Source of the DNA: Panacagrimonas sp.
GTDB taxonomy: Bacteria; Pseudomonadota; Gammaproteobacteria; Nevskiales; Nevskiaceae
DNA: 12,087 nucleotides
Assembly: GCA_021773655.1 (NCBI GenBank)
Contig: JAJFJX010000256.1
Span: 1 to 12,087, forward strand
Reading direction: 5' to 3'
Positions 1 to 6,250 of this stretch are shown here, piece after piece; the first letter of the stretch is position 1, and the number at the start of each line of letters is the position of its first letter. The notes beneath the pieces are model-generated. The model was given only the letters and a program-made list of their open reading frames with translations. It was not told where the DNA came from and made no database searches. The translations under genes were made by a program, and so were the position numbers.

Positions 1-209
1 GCAAGGCCCAGTCCGGTCAGGATCGCCAGGCGGTCGACCACCACGGCACGCCCCATCTCCGCGGTGCGCTCTATCTCCTGCCTCGTCTTGACCTGGCCGG
101 TCCGGACGAGATTGAGGATGGTGGCGAGGCTGCGGGCGACGGCTTCGTTGTTACGAGGCCGGCCACGCAAACGCCTACTCTCCTGTCCCGTCATCGATTG
201 ACCTGCCAT
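1..209 (-). CDS. ROK-family transcriptional regulator, N-terminal part (cut by window edge)
   Basis: Reading leftwards from the ATG at 209 gives 69 codons with no stop. A basic N-terminal tail (residues about 12-19, RRLRGRPR) is followed by a helix-turn-helix region at about residues 22-69. Its pattern, with VKTRQEIERTAEMGRAVVVD followed by a Leu-rich helix ending in LTGLGL, matches the MarR-like DNA-binding domain of ROK repressors (XylR/NagC type). In that family a sugar-kinase-like domain follows, which would lie outside the window. The start is uncertain: ATG 209 and the in-frame ATG 194 both lack a strong Shine-Dalgarno sequence. The gene is divergent from the sugar operon across a 266-bp control region, which suggests it represses that operon and is relieved by the sugar or a breakdown product. 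The family call is fairly firm; the target is inferred from position. Confidence 0.75.
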   Translation of the reverse strand, partial: MAGQSMTGQESRRLRGRPRNNEAVARSLATILNLVRTGQVKTRQEIERTAEMGRAVVVDRLAILTGLGL

Positions 210-355
210 TTGCTCGGTTTTGCGCCGATTTCGACCACATCTCCTTGCACCTGCACCCTCAACACGATTCACGCTCGATCATGCAATTCGCGAGAAACCA
301 GGTGGTGCATCATGGTTATACGACATTTTCGCGCGCATCAAGCAACCTTTTGTGC

Positions 356-412
356 TTTAACTGCAGAAGTTAGGATAGTTTGGCAGTTAAAACATTGACA
401 ATTTCGTTTAAC
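356..412. promoter_or_regulatory. Candidate operator cluster (TTTAAC/GTTAAA repeats)
   Basis: The hexamer TTTAAC occurs at 356-361 and 407-412, and its reverse complement GTTAAA at 386-391. The second and third copies form a 27-bp inverted repeat, GTTAAA-N15-TTTAAC (386-412), which spans the TTGACA -35 box. A second inverted repeat, TAACT-N5-AGTTA (358-362 with 368-372), overlaps the first copy. The starts are 30 and 21 bp apart, close to whole helical turns. ROK repressors generally bind AT-rich inverted repeats, so this is a natural site for the divergent regulator. That link is inferred from position only. Confidence 0.4.
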
Positions 413-421
413 GGGCATTAT
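395..421 (+). promoter_or_regulatory. Candidate sigma-70-type promoter of the sugar operon
   Basis: A perfect TTGACA -35 box occupies 395-400. The best -10 match downstream is CATTAT at 416-421 (four of six consensus bases), giving a short 15-bp spacer; shifted readings such as ATTATC at 417-422 are also possible. It lies about 55 bp before the first operon ATG and points the right way. The -35 overlaps the GTTAAA-N15-TTTAAC inverted repeat, as expected for a repressor-controlled promoter. The start site is not known, and the -10 assignment is tentative. Confidence 0.45.
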
Positions 422-475
422 CGTTGAAATAGGCCGGTTTGATGCGGGGAAACACCGCGCTGGCGGGGAGGAAAA

Positions 476-682
476 ATGAACAACTCGAAGCTCGCCTACC
501 AGGCGAATTGTTGGGGGCCGCTGGGCGGCAACGCCGTCGGCGTCACCTCAATCACCGAGCTCACGTATCAGACATTTGCCGATATGGCCGGCGCCTTCAA
601 TGACTGCTTCAACCCCACCGATCTGATGCACTCGTCAAGTATTCAGAATTTTGCTCTGACACTACCGGTTGACGAGATTTAG
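476..682 (+). pseudogene. Truncated N-terminal remnant of a TIM-barrel sugar isomerase (IolE-like)
   Basis: A 68-codon frame starts at ATG 476 behind a strong GGAGG (467-471). Residues 7-41 align almost without gaps to the first 36 or so residues of the intact isomerase at 4168, sharing ANCWG, LGGNAVGVTSIT, LTY, TF and DM. After about position 600 the similarity stops. The remaining residues match no part of the barrel, in this or either other forward frame, and the frame ends at 682. An intact family member has about 270-280 residues, so only the first strand and helix remain and it cannot be an active enzyme. Many synonymous differences from the 4168 gene (though GCGAATTGTTGGGGGC is identical) point to an old paralogue and not a fresh duplication. 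It holds the promoter-proximal slot, so it may still be translated as a leader that affects the next gene; that is speculation. Confidence 0.75.
631..676. repeat. Inverted repeat / potential stem-loop after the isomerase remnant
   Basis: CTCGTCAA (631-638) and TTGACGAG (669-676) are perfect 8-bp inverted arms. Nested between them are TCAGA (643-647) and TCTGA (655-659) around a 7-base loop. The structure falls where similarity to the isomerase has already been lost, so it may be a scar of the rearrangement or an RNA structure in the operon leader. It is not followed by a T-run, and I do not recognise it as the end of a known insertion sequence. Confidence 0.4.
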
Positions 683-707
683 GACCCACGCTACCATCAA
701 CTAAAAT

Positions 708-726
708 ATGCGCACTCAGTGCGCAT
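708..726. repeat. Perfect 8-bp hairpin before the first binding-protein gene
   Basis: ATGCGCAC (708-715) and GTGCGCAT (719-726) pair perfectly around the 3-base loop TCA. The hairpin ends 14 bases before the GGAGG at 741-745 of the next gene. It lacks a downstream T-run, so it is not a typical intrinsic terminator. In binding-protein operons such stems often protect or space the downstream message; a role here is inferred. Confidence 0.45.
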
Positions 727-757
727 GTTGCAGAGATCAGGGAGGAACGGGAGAAAA

Positions 758-1882
758 ATGAAATCGATTCTCAGGACTACGGCCTTACAGGTCGCCGCGG
801 CGGTGGTGGCCGTCGCGATGGTGCCCGCTGCGTTCGGGCAAAATCTCGACCCCGCGAAACTGGGGCCAGCCTCGATCATTGGGCAAGGCCCCGGCGGGGC
901 CCAAGCCGCTTCGGTCGACGAGGTTCGGTTGACGGATGAGGATGCGGCTGCCGTGAGGGCCGGTAACTTCAAGGTTGGGCTGGTTATGCACACCTTGAAC
1001 CTGGACTGGTCACAGCTGCAAATCGCAGGCGTGCAGCAGACGCTGGAAGAGTATGGCGTGGAAGTTATCGGGATAACGTCCGCCGATTTCCGGGGCGACA
1101 AACAGATCGCCGACATCGAGAACATGATCCAGCAGCGGCCGGACGGAATCATTACCATTCCGGTCGATGGCACTGCGACGGCGCCGGCTTATCGCAAGGT
1201 CTCGGAGGCGGGCATCAAGTTGGTGTTCATGGATAACGTGCCGCGTGACCTGACCCACCCGGAGCACTATTCATCGATGATCTCCGCTGACAGCCAGGGT
1301 AACGGCTGGATCGCGGCCGAGGTGCTGGCGTCCGAGATTCCGGACGGCGGTACGGTTGGCGTCATCAACTTCGGCATCGATTTCTTTGTCACCAACGAGC
1401 GCACGAAGGGCGTGCGTGACTGGCTGGCCGCGAACCGGCCGGACATTACGGTCAAGCAGGCCGACTTCACCGATCCGTCACGGGTATCGCAGGTTGCCGG
1501 TGATTTTCTGACGGCGAATCCCGACGTCCAGGGCGTGTTCGCCGTGTGGGATGCGCCGGCGATGGATACGCTATCGGCGATGCGCGCCCAGGATATCGAT
1601 ATCCCGGTCACGACCATCGACCTGAGCCGGGAATCGGCGATCGAGATCGCGCGTGGCGGACCACTGCGGGGCACCGGTTCACAACGACCGTTCGATCAGG
1701 GTATCGCCGAAGCCTTGGCGATGATGAAAGCGCTTATCGGCCAAACACCGCCGGCGTGGATCGGGGTGCAGTCACTGCCGGTGATCCAGTCGAACGTCTT
1801 GGAGTCGTTCGAAACGGTGTTCCATGAGGCGCCGCCGGAGCGGCTGGTCGAGATCTGCAACGACACGCCGGGGTGCGGCTAG
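758..1882 (+). CDS. Periplasmic sugar-binding protein 1 (ribose/rhizopine-type, peripla_BP_4-like)
   Basis: This is the extracytoplasmic binding component of a CUT2-type sugar ABC importer, 374 residues. I chose ATG 758 because a typical signal peptide follows directly (basic start, hydrophobic core at about 8-25, likely cleavage near AFG-Q at 27-28). GGAGG at 741-745 and GGGAG at 749-753 precede it. An upstream in-frame start at 719 would put the basic stretch RSGRNGRK before the signal. An unusually long linker leads to the first strand at about residue 72 (KVGLVM). Family landmarks follow: IPVDG at about 134-138, FMDNVP at 157-162, TNERTKG at 212-218, LTANPDV at 251-257 and VIQSNVLESFETVFH near the end. 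The only two cysteines of the protein are C367 and C373, in the last eight residues. The next gene encodes a paralogue. The ligand is unknown, probably a monosaccharide or a related polyol or anhydrosugar. Confidence 0.88.
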   Translation: MKSILRTTALQVAAAVVAVAMVPAAFGQNLDPAKLGPASIIGQGPGGAQAASVDEVRLTDEDAAAVRAGNFKVGLVMHTLNLDWSQLQIAGVQQTLEEYGVEVIGITSADFRGDKQIADIENMIQQRPDGIITIPVDGTATAPAYRKVSEAGIKLVFMDNVPRDLTHPEHYSSMISADSQGNGWIAAEVLASEIPDGGTVGVINFGIDFFVTNERTKGVRDWLAANRPDITVKQADFTDPSRVSQVAGDFLTANPDVQGVFAVWDAPAMDTLSAMRAQDIDIPVTTIDLSRESAIEIARGGPLRGTGSQRPFDQGIAEALAMMKALIGQTPPAWIGVQSLPVIQSNVLESFETVFHEAPPERLVEICNDTPGCG

Positions 1883-1951
1883 TCTGACCCGAAACCTATG
1901 GATTTTTGGCCGCCCAACCGGGCAATAAATTACTGATTTAGGAGATGTGAG

Positions 1952-3094
1952 ATGATTCGGTGCTTTCCGCTCAGTTTCGCTGCGCTCGCTCTTCCCGCAC
2001 TCATTGCTGTTGCGGGCACCTCTGCCGCCCTCGCTGATGATCCGACGGCCGGCGTCGATGCGGCCGCTTTGGCACCCGATGGGATCGTTGGCCCGAGTCA
2101 AGCCGGAGACACCGCATCTGATCCCGCTATCGCCTGGCTGACCGATGACGAGTGCGCACAGGCCAAACAGAAGGGCTTCAAGATCGGCATTGTGATGCAG
2201 ACCATGAACATCGAATGGTCCACTGAGCAGGTCCGCGGCATCACGGATGGCCTGGCGCGCTGCGGCGGCGAAGTCATCGGCGTGACCAATCCCGACTTCA
2301 AAGTCGAGAAGCAAATCGGCCAGATCGACGACATGATCCTGCTGAAGCCTGACGCCATCATCAGCATCCCGGTCGATGATGTCGCGACGGCGGCTTTCTA
2401 CAAGAAGGTCCAGCAAGCGGGCATCAAGCTAGTCATGATGGATAACGTTCCCGCGGGACTGAAGCACGGCGAAGACTATGCGACCGTCGTTTCCTCTGAC
2501 AGTCAGGGCCTTGGTGCCGTGTCTGCGCTCATCATGGACAAATACCTGCCTGAGGGTGCCGAGGTCGGCAGCATCACGTTCGGTATTTCCTTCTACGTGA
2601 CCAATGAACGGACGAAGGGCTTCAAGGACAAGATGGCCGAGATCCGCCCGGACGTTGTCTTGAAGGAAGCGCCATTTCTCAACCCCAGCGATGCCGGCAA
2701 GGTCGCTGAGAGCTTCCTTACGGCCAACCCGAATATCGCTGGCATCTTTACCGAGTGGTCGGGACCCGGTCTCGATGCTGCCGCCGCCGCACGCGGCCAG
2801 GGCAAAGACATTCCTGGCGTCACCATCAATCTCGAACTCGACGTCGCGATCGAACTTGCCAAAGGTGGCATGATCAAGGGGCTCGCCTCGCAGGTGCCCT
2901 ACGACCAGGGCCTCACCGAAGCCAACGCGGCAATCAAGAGCCTCCTCGGTCAGGAGCTTCCGCCGTTCCTTGCATACGCCGCCGTGCCGGTGATCCAGAA
3001 CAACGTTCTCGAAGGCTGGGATACGGTGTTCCATCTGCCGGTGCCAGACGACCTGCAGGATGCATGTGGTCGCAACCCGATCTGCACCAAGTAG
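1952..3094 (+). CDS. Periplasmic sugar-binding protein 2 (paralogue of binding protein 1)
   Basis: This 380-residue protein is collinear with the preceding gene product. The start ATG 1952 has GGAG about 9 bases upstream and opens a signal peptide (hydrophobic 5-28, likely cleavage ALA-DD at 27-29). The binding-protein fold begins with KIGIVMQTMNIEWS at about 77-90. Shared landmarks are SIPVDD at about 138-143, MMDNVP at 162-167, TNERTKG at 217-223, FLTANP at 255-260 and PVIQNNVLEGWDTVFH at 346-361. Like its neighbour it ends in a CX5C tail (C372, C378, with Pro two residues before the second Cys), but it also has C68 and C104 in the mature part. The two proteins have diverged too far to be a recent copy. 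They probably feed one transporter with two related ligands, or with different affinities. The gap to the previous gene is 69 bp and to the next 34 bp, consistent with one transcript. Confidence 0.88.
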   Translation: MIRCFPLSFAALALPALIAVAGTSAALADDPTAGVDAAALAPDGIVGPSQAGDTASDPAIAWLTDDECAQAKQKGFKIGIVMQTMNIEWSTEQVRGITDGLARCGGEVIGVTNPDFKVEKQIGQIDDMILLKPDAIISIPVDDVATAAFYKKVQQAGIKLVMMDNVPAGLKHGEDYATVVSSDSQGLGAVSALIMDKYLPEGAEVGSITFGISFYVTNERTKGFKDKMAEIRPDVVLKEAPFLNPSDAGKVAESFLTANPNIAGIFTEWSGPGLDAAAAARGQGKDIPGVTINLELDVAIELAKGGMIKGLASQVPYDQGLTEANAAIKSLLGQELPPFLAYAAVPVIQNNVLEGWDTVFHLPVPDDLQDACGRNPICTK

Positions 3095-3128
3095 GTCAAA
3101 ACGCGCGAGGCCCTGGAGGGAACGAACG

Positions 3129-4013
3129 ATGCCGACACCAATCGTCGACCATGACGGTAAGCCCGTCGAACACGGCCGCGCCCAGGTGAACGGGGTCCGG
3201 CTCCACTATGTGATTGGTGGAGCCGGAGACCCGCTTTTCCTACTCCATGGCGTGCCAAAGACCCACTACCACTGGCGTTACGTCATCCCGATGCTCACGA
3301 AGCACTTTACGGTGATCGCGCCGGACCTTCGCGGACTGGGTGACTCGCAACACCCGATCTCCGGTTACGACATGAAGAACATGGGTGAGGACATCGCCCA
3401 GCTGGCCACACACCTCGGGTACGACAGGTTCAATGTGGCCGGAGAAGATTGGGGAGCCTCGACGGCGTATCAGCTGGCGGCGAACTACCCAGAGAGGGTC
3501 AAGAAGCTCTGCTACCAGGAAATGATCCTGCCGGGCTTTGGCCTCGAGGATTATTCGTTCCTCACGCACGAGAATGTCAGCACCTACGTCTGGCTCTGGC
3601 ACATCAACTTCTACAATGTGCCCGATTTCCCGGAGCTTCTGATCACCGGACGTGAGCGCGAGTACTTCACATACTTCATCAAGCACGAATGCCACGACCC
3701 GACGGCTATCAGCGACGAAAACCTCGATGAATACATCCGGTGCTATTCCTCACCGGGGGGGCTGCGCTGTTGCTTCGAGATTTATCGGGCGACGCTCGAA
3801 TCAGGCCGACAGAACAAAGAATCAGCGAAGACGAAGCTGAAGATGCCGGTGCTCGCAGTCGGCAGCGAATATTTCATCGCCGACGACAATGAACGCCAGA
3901 TGCGGGAAGTCGCCGAGGACGTGCGCGCGGTGATCCTGCCGAAGGGGCATCAGTTGGCCGAGGAATGCCCGGAAGCTCTCGCTGCTGAATATCTAAAGTT
4001 CTTCGGCGGCTGA
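3129..4013 (+). CDS. Alpha/beta hydrolase, epoxide hydrolase/haloalkane dehalogenase-like
   Basis: The start is ATG 3129, preceded by GGAGGG at 3115-3120; an upstream in-frame ATG at 3060 would overlap the end of the previous gene. The product has 294 residues and no signal peptide, so it acts in the cytoplasm. Visible elements are HGVP at 40-43 (oxyanion-hole motif), DLRGLGDS at 66-73, and the nucleophile elbow GEDWGA at 105-110 with Asp107 as nucleophile. Glu131 in CYQEM is placed like the acid after strand 6 in LinB-type dehalogenases, and GHQ at 273-275 gives His274 as the base. The cap carries VPDFPELLITGRERE and YSSPGGLR, typical of epoxide-hydrolase-like proteins. An Asp nucleophile points to epoxide or halide ester-intermediate chemistry rather than a serine esterase. 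Its presence inside a sugar operon is odd, and the substrate cannot be told. Confidence 0.85.
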   Translation: MPTPIVDHDGKPVEHGRAQVNGVRLHYVIGGAGDPLFLLHGVPKTHYHWRYVIPMLTKHFTVIAPDLRGLGDSQHPISGYDMKNMGEDIAQLATHLGYDRFNVAGEDWGASTAYQLAANYPERVKKLCYQEMILPGFGLEDYSFLTHENVSTYVWLWHINFYNVPDFPELLITGREREYFTYFIKHECHDPTAISDENLDEYIRCYSSPGGLRCCFEIYRATLESGRQNKESAKTKLKMPVLAVGSEYFIADDNERQMREVAEDVRAVILPKGHQLAEECPEALAAEYLKFFGG

Positions 4014-4167
4014 GTTCGTGGTCCGGCCAATCCCGGGGTTGCGCGAAACCAGCCCGCGCGCCTAGCTCCGAAAAGCCGCGATCACGCCTGCAGGTTCAAT
4101 CGATCCGAGAAGGGGAGCGGCAACGCCGACAACCAAGCCGAAAACCTGCGTCAAGAGAAGGACCGTC
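4014..4167. other. Intergenic gap before the isomerase gene, no gene seen
   Basis: These 154 bp are the largest gap in the middle of the operon. They contain an 8-bp palindrome, CCTGCAGG (4088-4095), but no open frame with a credible start, no clear promoter hexamer pair and no hairpin followed by a T-run. A GAAGGA-like sequence just before 4168 serves the next gene. A second internal promoter is possible but not shown. Confidence 0.4.
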
Positions 4168-4998
4168 ATGACTTGGATGAAAGCCTATCACGCGAATTGT
4201 TGGGGGCGACTCGGCGGCAACGCGGTTGGCGTGACCTCGATCACGCAGCTCACCTACCGCACGTTCGGAGACATGGAGCAAGCAATCGGAGAGATCGGTG
4301 CACTCGGATACACGGGGACCGAACTCTTCGACGGCAACCTCCTCGACTATGAAGACAACCTCGATGACCTGCGCAGGCTGCTCGACGCCAGCGGTGTCCG
4401 CCTTCTGGCGACCTACGGCGGCGGCAACTTCATTTTCGACGAGATCCTCGAAGAAGAGCTGGCGCGGCTCGAGCGCGGTGCCGCTGCCGCGGCGGCGGTC
4501 GGCGCGGATTATCTGGTCGTTGGCGGTGGCGCCAAGCGGGCCGGTGGAACGAAGCCGGACGATATCAAGCGCCTCGGGGCGGCCCTCAACAAGGTTGGCG
4601 ATATCGCTCGCAAACACGGGTTGACGGCACACTTCCATCCCCACCTAACGACAATCGTTGAGAACGCCAACGAAGTGCGCGCCGTTTTCAAGGAGACCTC
4701 GATCGGGTTTTGCCCGGACACAGCGCATCTGGCGGCGGCTGGTGTCAACGTTCCGGATCTGATTCGGGAACACAAAGATCGAATTTCCTATGTCCATCTC
4801 AAGGGCTTTCAAAAAGAGCCGTTTGCCTTCACGCCGATCGATGAGGGCACATTGGAAATGGACACGGTTGTCGATGCGCTTCGCGACATCTCGTACGACG
4901 GCTGGGTTCTTGTTGAGCTCGATAGTTGGCCGGACCCGAAGGAAGGCGCGGCCAGAAGCATGGCCTATCTCCGCAATGCCGAAGACGCGACGGCCTGA
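4168..4998 (+). CDS. Sugar phosphate isomerase/epimerase family TIM-barrel protein (IolE/xylose-isomerase-like)
   Basis: This 276-residue cytoplasmic protein shows the features of the AP-endonuclease-2/xylose-isomerase-like barrel. Candidate metal and substrate residues lie on successive strands: Glu52 (TELFDG), His157 and His159 (HFHPH), Glu165, Asp184 and His187 (CPDTAHL), His210 (YVHLKG), and Glu250 with Asp252 (VELDSW). Family members use a divalent metal for isomerisation, epimerisation, dehydration (IolE) or elimination of 3-keto sugars. The start ATG 4168 is supported by GAAGGA upstream and by agreement with the remnant at 476. It sits next to the Gfo/Idh/MocA dehydrogenase. Such pairs are known in inositol breakdown and, as I recall, in levoglucosan and glycoside breakdown, where a TIM-barrel partner processes the 3-keto product. 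The family is clear; the reaction is inferred. Confidence 0.85.
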   Translation: MTWMKAYHANCWGRLGGNAVGVTSITQLTYRTFGDMEQAIGEIGALGYTGTELFDGNLLDYEDNLDDLRRLLDASGVRLLATYGGGNFIFDEILEEELARLERGAAAAAAVGADYLVVGGGAKRAGGTKPDDIKRLGAALNKVGDIARKHGLTAHFHPHLTTIVENANEVRAVFKETSIGFCPDTAHLAAAGVNVPDLIREHKDRISYVHLKGFQKEPFAFTPIDEGTLEMDTVVDALRDISYDGWVLVELDSWPDPKEGAARSMAYLRNAEDATA

Positions 4999-5030
4999 AC
5001 ACTTGGCGAGCCGAGCCGGCTAACCGGATT

Positions 5031-5060
5031 TTGGTGATAGGGAACCTTTTGATAGGGAAC
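5031..5060 (+). repeat. Two-copy 15-bp imperfect tandem repeat before the oxidoreductase gene
   Basis: GATAGGGAAC occurs at 5036-5045 and again at 5051-5060. With the preceding bases this makes two 15-bp units that agree at 12 positions. The second unit ends about 20 bp before ATG 5081. It may be a simple slippage duplication. Because it places two purine-rich stretches before the start, a mild effect on translation is possible. Confidence 0.45.
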
Positions 5061-5080
5061 TTAGAGAGCGGTTGGACACG

Positions 5081-6250
5081 ATGACCAAGACACTCAATAT
5101 CGCAATGATCGGCGGTGGCTTCATGGGTAGGGCCCATGCAATGGCCTACGCGACCATGCCCATGTGCTATTGGCCGGCACCGGCCTTCGCCCATAGGAAG
5201 GTACTGGTCGACGTCTCGGATGAGCGCGCGGCCGACGGTGCGGCCCGCTTCGGCTTCGACGAGGCGAGCACTGATTGGCGAGATGCTGTGACGCGGAAGG
5301 ACATCCACGTGGTCGACATCGTGACGCCGAACGACAGCCACGCTGAGATCGCGATCGCCGCACTTGAGGCCGGAAAGCATGTTATTTGCGAGAAGCCGCT
5401 CGCCCGATCAGGCGCCGAAGCCAAAACGATGTACGAGGCGGCGACAAAAGCCGGCACCGTCAACATGGTGGCGTTCAATTATCGCCGTACGCCCGCGGTG
5501 GCGCAGGCCAAGAAGTACATCGAAGACGGCCGTATCGGACAAGTTCGGAACTTCCGCGGCACGTACCTCCAAGACTGGTCAGCCGACCCCAGCGGCCCTT
5601 TGTCTTGGCGGTTCCAAAAGGAAGTCGCGGGCTCCGGCGCGGTCGGGGATATCGGAACGCATGTCGTGGATTTCGCGCGCTATCTCGTCGGCGAGATCGT
5701 AGCCGTCAATTCGATGGTTCACACATATATCCCGGAACGCCCACTCCAAGCCGATGCGCTGGATAAGCTCGGGGCCTCCGACAAAAGCGGAGGCGGACCG
5801 ACGGGCAAAGTAGACGTCGACGATGAGATGATTGCTCTGCTGCGGTTCGCCAACGGCGCGGTCGGTTCGATCGAAGCGACCCGCAATGCCTATGGCCGCA
5901 ACAATTTCCTGACCTTTGAGGTCCACGGCAGCGAAGGCTCGATTGCCTTCAACTACGAGCGGATGGACGAGCTGCAGGTCATGTTTGCGGATGACCCGGC
6001 TGACGCCCGCGGCTTCCGGACTGTCTACACCGGTCCGGCTCATTCCAATGGTGATGCGCTCTGGCCGATCCCTGCACTCGGTATCGGCTATGCCGAGACG
6101 AAGATCATCGAGTGCCACGACTTTTTCGCAGCGATCGCCAACGGAACGAAGGCATCGCCTGATTTCGAGGACGGCTGGCGCGTTTCGGCGATAGCCGACG
6201 GCATTTTAGAGTCCGGTGAGACGCAACGCTGGGTCCCGACCGTGCCGTGA
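5081..6250 (+). CDS. Gfo/Idh/MocA-family NAD(P)-dependent sugar dehydrogenase, levoglucosan-dehydrogenase-like
   Basis: The 389-residue protein has an N-terminal Rossmann fold with the dinucleotide loop GGGFMGRAH at 11-19. EKP at 104-106 supplies Lys105, the usual catalytic or substrate Lys of the family. The alpha/beta C-terminal domain includes GDIGTHVVDFARYL at 189-202 (Asp190 and His194 as likely catalytic partners) and the substrate loop TYLQDWSADPSGPLSWRFQK at 161-180. The family oxidises a sugar or polyol hydroxyl, often at C3, with NAD(P). Several stretches (AMPMxxWPAPA-like start, FNYRRTPAVAxAKKYI, LQDWSADP, WPIPALGIGY) and the length agree with my memory of bacterial levoglucosan dehydrogenase; this needs an alignment. 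I chose ATG 5081 over an in-frame TTG at 5072 because the fold begins right after it. The stop overlaps the next start by GTGA. Confidence 0.87.
   Translation: MTKTLNIAMIGGGFMGRAHAMAYATMPMCYWPAPAFAHRKVLVDVSDERAADGAARFGFDEASTDWRDAVTRKDIHVVDIVTPNDSHAEIAIAALEAGKHVICEKPLARSGAEAKTMYEAATKAGTVNMVAFNYRRTPAVAQAKKYIEDGRIGQVRNFRGTYLQDWSADPSGPLSWRFQKEVAGSGAVGDIGTHVVDFARYLVGEIVAVNSMVHTYIPERPLQADALDKLGASDKSGGGPTGKVDVDDEMIALLRFANGAVGSIEATRNAYGRNNFLTFEVHGSEGSIAFNYERMDELQVMFADDPADARGFRTVYTGPAHSNGDALWPIPALGIGYAETKIIECHDFFAAIANGTKASPDFEDGWRVSAIADGILESGETQRWVPTVP

Larger units (their letters stand above)
210..475. promoter_or_regulatory. Divergent control region between ROK regulator and sugar operon
   Basis: No gene is supported in these 266 bp; short frames here look random. 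The right half (about 315-425) is clearly richer in A and T than the flanking genes and holds the candidate promoter and operator elements listed separately. On the minus strand a TATAAC-like -10 (320 to 315) lies 19 bp from a weak TTGCTT -35 (345 to 340) and could drive the regulator. This pairing is weak because the spacer is long. A small stem GCGG/CCGC (444-447 with 455-458) lies just before the ribosome site of the first plus-strand gene. A GGAGG at 467-471 sits 4 bp before the ATG at 476. Confidence 0.6.

Noticed and set aside
708..726. Perfect hairpin as an intrinsic terminator
   Set aside because: No T-run follows on the plus strand, and a ribosome site and binding-protein gene come directly after. 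It is listed as a hairpin only.
719..757. ATG 719 as start of binding protein 1
   Set aside because: It lies within the hairpin and would place about 13 polar and basic residues before the signal peptide. ATG 758 has a nearby ribosome site and begins the signal directly.
1772..2416. 214-codon minus-strand frame opposite the two binding-protein genes
   Set aside because: It is antisense to two well-supported coding regions and spans the gap between them. The translation is Arg/Asp-rich with no family resemblance.
3060..3128. Upstream ATG 3060 as hydrolase start
   Set aside because: It would overlap the end of the second binding-protein gene and add a basic tail unlike the family. ATG 3129 has GGAGGG at good spacing.
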